Positions 1 through 11,275 of a DNA stretch of 64,000 nucleotides are shown here, in pieces (the stretch's first letter is position 1; each line of letters starts with the position of its first letter). The notes beneath the pieces were generated by a model. That model saw nothing but the letters and a program-made list of their open reading frames with translations. It ran no database searches and was not told the DNA's origin. The DNA is from Sipunculus nudus (taxonomy: Eukaryota > Annelida > Sipuncula > Golfingiida > Sipunculidae), in the NCBI GenBank assembly GCA_026874595.1, contig CM049310.1, forward strand, positions 32,241,558 through 32,305,557, read 5' to 3'. The translations under genes and the position numbers were made by a program.

Positions 1-1300
1 CTGTACAGATTGAGTTTGCATTTTGCCCTTCTTGACCTACTTTTGACCATACAACACCTCCTGAACTTAAAAAATTTTACAAAATTTAACAAATGTTTCT
101 AATTTGCTCCAGGCGGGGGCATTTGTGTCATTCTGACACATCTAGTATTTTTAACGAAACAAATTTTCAGGATTTGAATCCCAAGTTCTATATTGCAAAT
201 TTATGTTGTTTATTTTTTTTAATATTTAAATGCGATTGAATATTAGGATATAACATAAGTGCTTATTGACATATTTGAATATATAACAAGGTGTAATTAC
301 TTGGTAGCACTTCATTCTTACCTCTTAAAATTACCTTGCGATGAATAACACTGGTACACCACATTTATCTGGAATATTTGGCTCATGGGATTTTATTTTT
401 ACTTCACATGGCCATATATTAATTCCCCCCCCCCCCCCCCCTCCATCCAGGGGAGTCATGTTGTTTTCAGTGCCATCATCAGTCGTTGTCGGCGGTTTTG
501 TAGGATTTCTGTGAAAATGATAACTTTTGACGGGCCAAATATTTTCCTCCAAAATTTATGCACTCATTGTTCCTACCAAAATCTTGCAAGAGTTCAAAAC
601 CAGTCGACCTTTAAATCTCATCTTCAAGGTCAAACCCCATAACTTTTGAAGCGCTTCACATATTTTCTCAAATTTGGTACACAAAATGTTCCCACCAAGT
701 TCTTGGTCCAGTTCACAAAGCAGTGACCTTGACCAGGATATTCAAGGTCAAATCAGCCCAATTATAGTTATTGTCTTGTTAACACAACAACTTATGAAGT
801 ATTGTGGATTCCCCCCAGCCCACACACACATTCAACACAAGTTGTTTAACTGAGCTCTCAGAATATTTTGGGTACTGGTGACCTTGACCCTAGTGTGGAT
901 TTTGGTAAAATAGAATGGAAGGGTTAAAGATATGGAAAATTGACAAACTTTGTGTTGATTATATACACTTTTTCATGGCTTAAAATTTTCTGCAACTTGA
1001 AAAAAAATTGATGTAATAAAAAAATGAGGATCCAATATAAACATTCATTCATTTTTCTCCTGCCTCAGTGGAATTGAAATTAAAGTGATTTGCTTTGTTA
1101 CTCCATCTATCTGCTTTTTTTAAAATAGTTGATAATTATGAATAAACTCCCATCTGTATCAACCCCCCCCCCCAAAAAAAAAACACCACCACCAAAGCAC
1201 CCACTATCAAGTCCTTCCACCTCAGGACTGGTAACTTTATTGCAACAGTTCACATATAAATTTGAAAAAAAAATGTACAATAAAAAAATAGGATCTAACT
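1..1300. other. No gene; AT-rich DNA with decayed repeat pieces
   Basis: I see no coding signal. A C17 run lies at 425-441. Phrases such as CCTTGACC and TTCAAGGTCA recur as in the HINE-like families farther on. Bases from about 1000 match those from about 4545, the start of a duplicated segment. Confidence 0.5.
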
Positions 1301-1306
1301 GAACAA

Positions 1307-1530
1307 ATGTGTAAACTGCTGAATTGTCAGCAGCTTATTAAAAAGCCAACCAACAAGCATGGTGATAGTATAGATCTTATATTCACAAACTGCTTACATA
1401 CCACAGTTTCAACATTAAGAATCATGGTCAGATCACAAAATATTATTTTCAACAATATCTTCAATCATGTCAAGCATTCATGGCCTATATTACCTTTTCC
1501 TCTTAGACTTTATCTCCATTGATATGATTT
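1307..1530 (+). pseudogene. Decayed LINE endonuclease fragment, copy 1
   Basis: The frame reads CKLLNCQQLIKKPTNKHGDS followed by IDLIFTNC. This resembles the conserved end of non-LTR retrotransposon apurinic-type endonucleases (qLi..PTr....iDLiftn......SDH). Here the SDH box is decayed. A second diverged copy is at 4736. Both are followed by the same tail, ending GACCCATGGGTC, so the fragment travels inside a larger repeat. No reverse transcriptase is seen nearby. Confidence 0.42.
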
Positions 1531-1710
1531 TAGAATTTTTAACTTCAAGGTCAACTTCAGCTGAGCACAATGACCCATGGGTCCCTTGTTTGATGTTTTG
1601 CAAAGGTTACTTTTCCATGAACTCACCAAAAAATGTATCCTAAAATTATGGGCTCATAAGAAATCTATAAGAATTATTATAACCTTCCTATTTATTAATG
1701 TTTTCACAAT

Positions 1711-2190
1711 TTTTAGCTCAGCTGACTATAAGATGGCTTATAGTCAGCTGAGCTATAGTCATGGTCGTCCCGCCATTAACAGAGCGCGTTTTGAAACGGT
1801 TGTACCTACAAATCCAAACTTTTGCATACTGTTGGATGTCCCCAAAACTTCTTTCCATACTGAAAATTGGGTCACTAGAACTTCATTCCATTGAGACATT
1901 AAGGAAAAACCTCTATTTTCCATTCAAAACCCATTGTTTTACTTGAAAACTGCATGATATCAAAACCACTGATCTGATATTGATCATATTTAATATGTCC
2001 TTTCCTTTATGTATTTCCTATGAACATACCAGAAATTAGGTCAGTATTAAGTAATTTCTTGAAGTTATTGCCCGAACATAATTCACTTGATTAAAAATCA
2101 GGAAATATGTTTACTCACTTGACATGAAAATTATTAACTTTATATAATCAAGATTCAATTTTATACCCAAATTAGATCTGAATGTTGCCA
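1711..2190 (+). repeat. HINE-like element, subtype I, with long perfect 5' hairpin
   Basis: Starts TTTTAGCTCAGCTGAC. The first 40 bases fold into a stem of about 18 bp: AGCTCAGCTGACTATAAG faces CTTATAGTCAGCTGAGCT across a 4-base loop. The body (TTTTGAAACGGT..., TTGGATGTCCCCAAAA...) matches the copy at 3190. No 3' end before the next element starts at 2192. Confidence 0.6.
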
Positions 2191-2191
2191 A

Positions 2192-3186
2192 TTTTTAGCT
2201 CAGCTGACTGTAAGTAATCTGAGCTATAGAGATTTGTCTGTCCCTCCGTCCGTCCATCTGTCTGTCTGTCCGTAAACCAGGCACAAATCGTAACTGCTGG
2301 ACCTAGAATCTTGTGACTTGACATTCTAAGAGGTCCATTAAAAATCTCCTTGGAAACAGGAAATTAGGTCTCTGTTACCCATATCCTTCGAGCTATGGGG
2401 CCCAAAAGTACCCCCCAGAATAGTCAAAAATTTCATACAAAAACTTCAATATCTCATTAACTACATCACTGATGGTCATGATTTATGGCATACAAATTGA
2501 TCATGAGATGTGTCATAAGTTCCTGCCGGCTGGTGGCGCCACCTGTATTTTTTTATTTTTTTAAGAATTGTTTTTCCTATTTTTGAGACCTTTAAAATCT
2601 GAACATTTCTTCATTCTTGACACAGTGAGAGACCTATGAAAAGTCTTCATGGAAACCTGAAATTAGGTCTCTGTTACCCATATCCTTTGAGCTGTGGGCT
2701 TCCAATTACCCCCAGAAAAAATTTGATAAAAACAAATTGCAACATCTCAATAACTACAGCACTGATGGTCATATATTTTGGCATACATGTTGATCAAGAG
2801 GTGTTCCATCAGTTCCTGCAGACTGGTGGCACCACCTGTATTTTTTTTTTAATTTGAAATTTTCTTTCTCTATTTATGAGACCTTTAAGGTTGTAGTTAT
2901 CTGGTGACAGGGTACAAATCGTATTGACTGGACATAGAATCTTCATTCTTGACACACAGGGAGACCCATGAAAAGTCTCCAAGGAAACCTGAAATTAGGT
3001 CTCTGTTACCCATATCCTTTGAGCTGTGGCACTCCAAAGTACAGCTCAGAATAATGGAAAATTTGATACAAAAGCTGAAGTATCTGAACAACTAATGCAG
3101 AGATCACCATAATTGTTTGCATGGGTATTGATCATGGAGTGTTTCATAAGTTTCTGCAGACTGGTGGCACCACCTGTATTTGTATT
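2192..3186 (+). repeat. HINE-like element, subtype II, with internal repeats
   Basis: Starts TTTTTAGCTCAGCTGACTG and carries three diverged internal units of about 300 bases. Each contains CTGAAATTAGGTCTCTGTTA, a CCCAGAATAAT-type phrase, and ends near GGTGGCGCCACCTGTATTTT (2533, then two copies with one changed base at about 2823 and 3166). Non-coding. Confidence 0.6.
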
Positions 3187-3189
3187 TGT

Positions 3190-3660
3190 TTTTTAGCTCA
3201 GCTGACTATAAGTCATCTGAGCTATAGTCGTGGTCCATTGTCCGTCGTCCGTCCGTCTGTCCGTCCGTAGATGTGGCACGTTTTGAAACCATAAGACCTA
3301 GGAATCCAAAATTTGGCATAATGTTAGATGTCCCCAAGATCTCCTACCAAGCCCAAAACTGGGTCTTTGCGACTTCTTTCCTTTGAGAAATTAAGGAAAA
3401 ACCTCAGTTTTTTAGTAAAAACCTATTTTCACACTTCAGGACTGCCTAATATCAAAATCACTCATCTGTTTTTCTTCGTATTTACCATAAATATTCCTCT
3501 ATATAGTTCCTATGATCATGCCAGAAATTAAGTCTGTTAAGTATAATTTTTTTAATTTATGGGCTGGAACAAAATGGACTTTGTAAAAAACTAGAGTCTA
3601 TTTTCCCAAGTATATGACTGTTTAATTAAGATTCAATTGTTTACCCAAAATTAGAACTGA
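3190..3660 (+). repeat. HINE-like element, subtype I, second copy
   Basis: Starts TTTTTAGCTCAGCTGAC with hairpin partner GTCATCTGAGCTATAG. A C/T-rich CCGTCCGT run follows. The body is collinear with the element at 1711 (GGCACGTTTTGAAACC, TTAGATGTCCCCAAGA, TTAAGGAAAAACCTC). Confidence 0.6.
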
Positions 3661-5040
3661 ATTTTGTAAATTTTTTAAGTTATTAGCGTAAAAATAAAAT
3701 CAGTACTTTAAATTTTGCCCAAATTTGACCATGGCACATTTTTTTCCTGTAAGTACCATTTGATTTAATTTTCACAGCATGTAAACATAAGTATTTAATT
3801 TGTTTAAATCTGAAATTTGAAAATACAAGCTTGAAAATTAAGCTAGTTATTGATTTTTTTCTTGAGGCTCTGTTGTAGTCACTTGCTTTGATTACAGATT
3901 TCAGATGAAGGGTCCCACTCCAGGTCACTGGAAGGCAGCTATGCCAGGGTTTCTGATTTGTAACAGTCACTTGGGGAGATCCCCTGCTGTGACAGGTGTA
4001 CAGTTATTCTCATATCAAAACCCCAATTCCCCCCCCCCCCCCTAAACCAAACCTACCAAGTGTTATGCAGAAATAATTATTGTTTTCACTGTATCTCCTT
4101 AATTGAAATGCTGATTTCACTCCAATATACAAAAACCTTCCTTGAAAAAGTAATTCAAGGTGTAATCCAGAAGATGCCATGGTGTGTTAAATTAGCTTTT
4201 TTAAAGAAATCAATTTTCTTTTAAATGATTTTAATAAATAAAATTAAACTCATCAGTATGCTTAAATTTATAAAATGTGAAGCACATTATGGATAAATAA
4301 AGACGCATTTAAAATTGTGAAATCTAAATCAAGTATTATTTTTAGATATTTATTGTTTTGCAGATTTAAAAGATATATTTTTGTGGTAAAAAATAAATAA
4401 ACATTTGTATGCATGATGTGGTGATATCTGACAAGATTGAGACTTATGATGATGCAATTGAGAATTATGAATCAACCTTTTTATCAGATATATATGTTAT
4501 ATTGAAAATGTATAGAAATATAAACTTATATTAAAAAAATTGATAAGATAAAAAAAATGAGGATCTAATACAAACATTTGTTCATTATTTTTCCTGCCTC
4601 AGCAGAATTGGAGATCAGGCTTTGCCTTGTGTGTATGTTGTTAATTAGTTATATTTCAACTGTAATTCATGAAATAAAAATACATATATATTTAATAATA
4701 TATATTATACAAAAAAAATTGATTCATTTGAAAAAATGTGTAAACTTCTGAAATGTCAGAAGTTAATAAAAAAGCCATCTAATGATCATGGTAATGGTAC
4801 AGATCATTTGTTCACAGACTGCTCACATTCTTCAGTTTCAACATTAGGAAACACATTGTCAGGTCACAAAATATTATTTGCAACAATTTCTTGCTCATCA
4901 ATACAAACCAATTATATAAACCAGCCATGGCCTCTATTTCCTCTTTCTCTCCCACTTTATCTCCATTTGATATTATTTTTAATTTTTACCTTCAAGGTCA
5001 ACTTCAGCTGAGCACAGTGACCCATGGGTCCCTTGTTTAC
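3660..5040. repeat. Segment duplicated elsewhere in the first 8 kb
   Basis: The start (AAGTTATTAGCGTAAAAATA, ...GACCATGGCAC) is matched at 6665-6725. The part from about 4545 (AAAATGAGGATCTAATA, CCTGCCTCAGCAGAATTG) matches from about 1020. It ends at the GACCCATGGGTCCCTTGTTT terminus at 5019-5038. These are diverged copies of one composite repeat, not genes. Confidence 0.5.
4736..5011 (+). pseudogene. Decayed LINE endonuclease fragment, copy 2
   Basis: The paralogue of the 1307 fragment. It reads CKLLKCQKLIKKPSNDHGNG, then DHLFTDCSHSS and NTLSGHKILFAT, where SGHKILF corresponds to the SDHkivf box of LINE endonucleases. Comparison of the two copies supports a once-coding origin. It is too short and altered to function. 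Confidence 0.45.
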
Positions 5041-5865
5041 GAATATTTTTCTTTGCTTTTTAGACCTTTGAAGATATGAACATCTGTTAACAGGGCAAAA
5101 ATCATAACAACTGGACCTAGAATCTTCATTCTTGGCACACAGAAAAGTCTCCATGGAAACCTGAAATTAGGTCTCTGTTACCCAAATCCTTTAAGCTTTA
5201 TGGCTCCATAATACCCCCCAGAATAATGAAAAATGTGATACAAAAACTGCAGTATCTCAATAACTACAACACTGATGGTCATGATTTTCGGCTTACATAT
5301 TGATCATGAGGTGTTCCATCAGTTTCTGCAGACTGGATGCGCCACCTCTATTTTTTCAAATTTTTATGAATATTTTTATTTATTTTTGGTTATCTGTCAA
5401 CAGGGTACAAATCATAACAACTGGACCTAGAATCTTTATTCTTGTCATGCAAGGAGGCCCATGAAAGTGTCTGTGGAAACCTGAAATTAGGTCTTTGTTA
5501 ACTGTATCCTTCTCGCTATAGAACTCCGAAGTATCCCTCAGAATAATGGAAAATTTGATACAAAAGCTGAAGTATCTGAACAACTAATGCAGAGATCACC
5601 ATGATTCTTTGCATGGATATTGACCATTAAGTGTTTTATTAGTTTCTGCAGACTGGTGGAGCCACCTGTATTTTTTTAAAAGTTTACGCATTTTTTCTCT
5701 ATTTTTGAGATATATAAATACAGACACAATCTTGGCCTGTTGGTTAATCTGTTTGATGCTTCAGTTGAATGGGTATATACTACCATTCAGATGATAAAAT
5801 TTCCTTTTGCGAATGTCTTCCCAGTCAGCTGAGCATCATGACCCATGGGTCACTTGTTTAAGTCA
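5041..5865 (+). repeat. HINE-like subtype II units and 3' terminus
   Basis: Two more units with the ACCTAGAATCTT, GAAACCTGAAATTAGGTC and GATGGTCATGATT phrases, each ending in a degraded GGTGGCGCCACC. The segment closes with CAGCTGAGCATCATGACCCATGGGTCACTTGTTT near 5826-5858 (given as one site, quoted only for the palindrome GACCCATGGGTC). Confidence 0.55.
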
Positions 5866-5942
5866 TTACAGAACGTAATATAAACAGATCACGTATGTGT
5901 GATGAACACAAATTTTGAAATGGAGATAAAAAAATCAGATTC

Positions 5943-6664
5943 TGTAACACTAGGCAGCGTGAAATGTCTAGCGGAAGGAATAAAGAAGTCAGTGTTTTTT
6001 TGTCCACAAATGACCATAATTTTTTCTTAAAACAACCCTAACATTACAATACACTAAATCAATACAATTATACAGTAAAACAGTAGTATAACAACAAATC
6101 AATACAATCACACAGTAAAATACACAAAGTGCACAGTACCTGGATACCACCACTGTCACAACAGTAAGTTCTTAAAATGTATACTCTCGGAGAATGACAG
6201 TCCAGTGTAAAGCTCTTGTAACAATCTAGAAAGTTAACTGAAGTCCAAATGCACAAAATCCAGGAGAAAGTCTGAAGAAAATCTATTATTGCCGCACTCG
6301 TCGGATAAGGTCCCAGAAACTGACACACGCATCTGGGTCCGCTAGAAATATTCTCTGCTGCTCTCTCGGCTCTAAAACACAGCCCCTTTATATACCTTTT
6401 CACCTAAAGCCGAGAAGCTTCTATCTCTCGAACATTCGAAGAATAATACATTATACACGGTAAGCATGCATCACAGGAATCATCTAGAAAAACATTGCCG
6501 TGCCTTTGCACACCATAGTGTACATGTGAGCTCGCCCCAAGCTAGAATGACAACAAGAGTTCAACCAGTATGGATTAAACCGAGAATGTAACAAGCGGCC
6601 ATGCAAGAAAGTTCCACAACACAAGGCAGGCCGGTGTCACACAATAAAAAGAGCACCTGTAACA
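5943..6664 (-). mobile_element. LTR-like block with its own promoter (possible solo LTR)
   Basis: A 722-base segment bounded by TGTAACACTAGG and CACCTGTAACA on the plus strand; both orientations begin TG and end CA. It interrupts a repeat that resumes at AAGTTATTAGC. The minus strand has a TATA box and heat-shock elements about one-third of the way in. I see no 5-base target duplication (GATTC versus AAGTT) and no internal retroviral region, so solo LTR is only one reading; a retroposed hsp-type promoter is another. Confidence 0.35.
6387..6444 (-). promoter_or_regulatory. TATA box plus heat-shock elements
   Basis: On the minus strand GGTATATAAAGGGG (plus 6385-6397) lies downstream of TTCTTCGAATGTTCGAGAG (plus 6427-6445) and AGAAGCTTCT (6413-6422). 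Inverted NGAAN/NTTCN blocks are the definition of a heat-shock element. Spacing of about 20-50 bases to the TATA box is like hsp70 promoters. The downstream transcript has no long credible frame; the 111-codon frame that starts at the TATA box looks accidental. Confidence 0.5.
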
Positions 6665-9090
6665 AAGTTATTAGCATAAACATAAAATCATTAACTTAAA
6701 TTTTGTCCATCTTTGGCCATGGCACTTTTTTTTGTATGCACTGTTGATTTTCACAGTATGTTTACATATGGATTTAATCTTTTACCATCTGAAATTTCAA
6801 AGGAATTGATTGAAAAGAGTCGCTTTTATTCAAGTTTTTAGACACAATGTCAAGTGTTGTTTACATTAAGCGTCAAACTAGATTATTGTTATAAGGAATT
6901 ACTTACTTCTGAAGAGGTTAAAACTTTGCATTCTTTTCACAAGGCATAAAATTGAATATTAATTTCAGTATTCAATTATAACTGAGATTGTAATTAGCAT
7001 AATTATGTTGTTTCTCCTTCATCCAACCAACAGTGTTTACACCTAATTTGAACAGGGGATTTTTGTATCAAATTTACCGAATCTTTATTCTAGTTAATAA
7101 AATTAAGCTTGTACTGAAAACTTGTACTGAAAACTCCAATGTACAATACTTTTTTAATAGTGATTCAAGGAATAATCTTGAAGATGCAATGTTGTGGGAT
7201 TATGTTATTTTATTTTAAATCCAGTTTAAACATTTTGTGAATTAAAAAAATATAAAATATATGTGTATGCATAATTTGACATGATGTGAGACAAACTATG
7301 GATTAATTATGATGCAACTAACAAGTCTGAATGAACTTATATTTTCAGATTTTTTTATTGCAAATTTTAAAAAATTGTAAAAAAAAATGGAATCTGATAA
7401 ATACTTTTAATGCCAAAACCCAATATCCTAAAAAATAGGGTTTAATATAAACTTAAAAACATTATTCCCCTGAAAGTGAAATAAAGGTATCAGTCCTTTC
7501 TGTCCACCTGTCGGTCAATCTGGAAATGTTTCATGTTTTTTATGGCAGTCTTGTCAGAGTATAAGTTTTGCAATAATATATTCAGAACTTTACTAACCAA
7601 GTAGGAAGGCAATTTCCTCATAGCCTGTATATGCTAATACATTAGAAAAACAAACACAGTAGAAATAACCATATTTTGCATTTGCTAAAATTTTTCAAAC
7701 TTCAGCTGAGTGCCATGACCCATCGGTCCCTTGTTCTCACCTACTTAGGTAGTTGAAGGTATGACTTTAGTCTATGTTGTCTATCCCTTTAGAAAATATT
7801 TCATAATTGAAACCCACAGAAATATGTAGCCAACTACAGTATTTTTAAACTGACAATTCACAGTCACTCTTACCAATATTGACTCATGAATGTCATCCCT
7901 TAATTTTGTTTATCCTGTTTGTCAGTTGAGTGTCATGACTCATGATTCATTTAGTTTTCTTGTCTTCTTACTCACATTAATTAAGGCAACAGTCATAAAC
8001 TAAATAATCAAGAAAAATGTCACCAAACATCATTCATCTCTCTGTGGTTTGGAAGAACCAAAGCATATTTTAAATGCACATTTCACTATGTAACTGCTCT
8101 TCAAAATTACATGGATTTTTTGTATGACTATCCACCTCTGTAATATCATTCTTCAGCGATACACTTTTAACTTGATTCTGTTATTGTCAGATTTCTCTGT
8201 ATCATCTGTTGCAGCTGATACAGATTGCTCCACCTGTGTGATATGTTTCTCCTCAAGGAAGACCTAACATCTGCACTCAGGGGACAGATCTTACCAGCGC
8301 AGCCTGTGCCAGAATAAACCAGAGCATTCACATGCATCACAATTCTTACACAATTCTCACAGTATCAGATTGCTACATGTTGTAAATTATTTAAAGCAAG
8401 GCCAAATTTAATGCAGCATTCAAAAACACAGTGGAAACAGTGGTTTGGCAGTTTGTGTAACAATTGTAATTTATAGCTACATACAGGAAAACTAAAGATG
8501 CATGCATATGGTATTTTGTCTCATGATCCCGTGCCTAACAAAGGATGGTAACACCACCTACAATCTTTTAAGGTTGTATCCATGTATGTATCTTTTTTCA
8601 GTGATAATAGCACATATCTCAGGAGTGATTCAATGTATTAGGCTGCATGTCCATAGTTCTAGATCTATACCCTAACTCCAGAAAGGTGGCACCATCTGCA
8701 ATTGCTTTAGTATACTGTCCATCCTTGCATTTGCTTATGGTGAAAATCATGGATATCTTAGGAGTGGTTTATTATTTTTCCTGAATTTTTGCATGTCCAT
8801 CCATCTTGTAAAACTTTCTTATATCCTTGACAATAAGTGACACCTATAATCACAGGTTTGATTTATTGTCATTCAATTTGGCATTTGCTCACAAGCTAGC
8901 TTGTAACCAAGAATGGTGACACTATATACAACTATTTTTTAAGGCATCCATCATTACATCTTTTTGTATGAAAATCATATTTCATTCATTAAAAGTCAAA
9001 ATAAAACTATGCATGACTTATGGTGCAACCTGTGTGACATATCACAATCCATTCAAAAGGATGAAATTCCAAGGTCTTGTGATACTTTAT
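6665..9090. repeat. Decayed repeats, no gene
   Basis: Bases 6665-7350 match 3660-4450. A 3' terminus (CATGACCCATCGGTCCCTTG) lies near 7711-7733, another degraded one near 7940. From about 8520 there are units with ACCACCTACAATC and GGTGGCACCATCTGCAAT, similar to the 28 kb and 47 kb repeats. No coding signal. Confidence 0.45.
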
Positions 9091-9141
9091 TTTGAAGGAT
9101 GTTGCCATTGCTGCTTTTTTCCATCAAGCTCGTGTTAATCT

Positions 9142-9524
9142 TAGTCTCTCCAACAGACGCCAGGTGCCGCTACCGCTCTTGCACCAGTACGTCTGTTATT
9201 GGACGCCATTTTTCTTAGGAACGGAAGTGTTGTTTGGCATGCGCAAGGAATCCCCCTACTATACCACCCTTACAACAGACAAGCAAAAGTGGATTATTTT
9301 TGCCACACAACCAAACAATATTGTTTACTTGGCTTTACTGGGGTCTGCCGGGTCTGTGCAAGGGCGACATCCATTATGGGTTCACTTCCAGATGCTAGGG
9401 GGGTTTCCTTGCGCATGCCCAACGGCACTTCTGTTTTTTCAAGATTCTTGAAAAAAATGGCGTCCAATAACAGACATACTGGTGCAAGAGTGGTAGCGGC
9501 ACCTGGTGTCTGTTGGAGAGACTA
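9142..9524. mobile_element. MULE-like MITE, nearly all inverted repeat, 10-base target duplication
   Basis: The 383-base element starts TAGTCTCTCCAACAGACG and ends with its complement (CTGTTGGAGAGACTA). Arms extend inward past GTTATTGGACGCCATTTTT to a GGCATGCGCAAGGAA block, so more than 100 bases each side pair. It is flanked by identical GTGTTAATCT (9132-9141 and 9525-9534). Long arms with a 9-11 base duplication are the Mutator-like signature. Frames inside it are by-products. Confidence 0.75.
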
Positions 9525-9534
9525 GTGTTAATCT

Positions 9535-10172
9535 GTGGCTGTGCAACAGTTTTCATTTATATTTGTTAATACTGTTATAATTTGGCTTAACTGTCATGTT
9601 TTATATTTTTATATAAACCAATTTATATTTATGTAAATCTCCAGGAAGCATATGTTCTATCCATTTGGCCACATGCATGAAGTTCAAAGATTTGAAATTG
9701 TCACATCAATTCATACATGTATACAAAAACATAAAAGTTGATAAAATTTAATAACATTTTAGGACTAAACTGTTTGTATGTGTATTCACATCAGATTTGT
9801 GCAGCAATAAATTATTATACACAAGATCCGGTGTTTCTCTTTATATTAAGAATTATACAATGTATCAGTCCCAGTTGTTGGAGAGAGGGGACTTACATGG
9901 TCCACATTAGCGTGTCCTTCCTGTCACTTTCATCTACTGAATACTTGAATCCCTCCATCTTCTCCAGTTGTTTGCAGACAGGGATCATATGAATGACATG
10001 ATTATAACCAGGAGTTTTAAATCCTTTCTGTGGTCTTAAATGGTATTTTAGCTTTCCGCCAGATAAGTTAATAAATAATAACATTTAATGATATTGATTT
10101 GAGTAGTAGTATTGTATTGCCTGACTGGCAGCTGTGGATACTTAGGTTTAAGCACAGTTGTGCTATACGCAG
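9535..10172. other. No gene seen
   Basis: AT-rich DNA without repeat landmarks or coding signal. Confidence 0.5.
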
Positions 10173-10367
10173 CAGAAGCGGATCCAGAGGGGGGGTCCAG
10201 GGGGTCCGGACCCCCTCTTTTTCATCAGTAACGTTTTTTTAAGGTCTTCACGCAAAATTTTGCCGCCTGGACCCCCCTTTTTCAGACCTTAGGACCTTTT
10301 TTTTAGGGTTTTCATTTGTCCTCTTGGGTTGGACCCCCCCTTTTCCTAAATCCTGGATCCGCCCCTG
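10173..10367. mobile_element. hAT-like MITE
   Basis: The left end CAGAAGCGGATCCAGAG and the complement of the right end CAGGGGCGGATCCAGGA form terminal inverted repeats. The CAGGGGCGGA-type end is widespread among hAT-like MITEs. Runs of GGACCCCCC lie inside both arms. Flanks share CGCAG (10168-10172, 10368-10372), shorter than the 8 bases expected for hAT, so the duplication has decayed or the family differs. Confidence 0.55.
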
Positions 10368-10372
10368 CGCAG

Positions 10373-11270
10373 AGGATCCCTGAGAGTATTAATCAAAATA
10401 GATTTACGTGTATAGATAAAAGGGAGCCAGAGAACTAAGCCTACATAAAATTGTATCACAGCCTTTACTAGGTGAGTGACCTTGACCATGACTGTCACTG
10501 TAAGGTGCCCTGGAATATTTTTTATAATGTATGATAAATATATATTAAGTTTTTTTTCGGGGGGGGGGGGCAATATTTTTCTCAAGTGGGTGGACGTATT
10601 GTTCTAAAAATCGATATCCAAGAGTTTGAATCGTAAGTTGTCTGGTGTATGTGAAAACCCAGTGACGTCGACCTTGATTTTCAATTGCAAATCAGTTGAA
10701 ATGCAGGTTTATGGTGTACTTGGTAGCTTTTGAAGTACGTATAGTGTGCGTATTTTTTTTTCTTAAATTTGACAAACAAATTGAATCCTCCACGATCTTG
10801 GACATGTAAACAAAAATGTGGACCTTGAAATATATCTTTTCACGGCCAAATATACGGGATTCTCCATATTTTGACCTTAAAACTGACACAAATTGTATAA
10901 ACCAAAATATCGAACATGTTTACAAACTTGTAATCTGGATCTTTGTATTAAAATTTACGATTGTGTGATGCCCTTTTTAAATACTGTACATTCCCCCCCC
11001 CCCCCCCCCAAAATTTGATACACCAATTGTTTCATGCAGTGTCAGTATGTTTTAGAAGAACGAAGCCTATTTTAAGGTGGTGTACCCAGACAGGATACTA
11101 TGGTGTAACTAATGCCCGAAATTTTAAATTTTATTTTTATGGCTTTCATGACAATACCAAAAATACCGACGCACATTCGGCGGGAACAAAATCCAAACAT
11201 TTAAAAAGAAAAAAAAAACGCAAGCAAAACACACGTGAGTATACAAGGTATAGGAATACGTATGAGAGCT
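10373..11270. other. No gene; homopolymer runs
   Basis: Contains a G-run near 10558-10570 and a C-run near 10992-11009. CCTTGACC-type phrases suggest decayed repeat. Bases from about 11200 begin to resemble the minisatellite unit (AACACACGTGAGTATAC). Confidence 0.45.
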
Positions 11271-11275
11271 GATAT

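Noticed and set aside
425-441. Long C and G runs (also near 4028, 10558, 10992, 15432, 20449, 20854, 21016, 37840, 62447 and 63796)
   Set aside because: Common simple repeats; lengths may be sequencing-affected. No structured G-quadruplex pattern beyond single runs.
6068-6403. 111-codon minus-strand frame
   Set aside because: Begins at the TATA box itself and has low-complexity Cys/Leu content; not plausible as a start.
9092-9525. Two overlapping frames of 108-119 codons
   Set aside because: They lie almost wholly within the inverted arms of the MULE-like MITE; no family resemblance.
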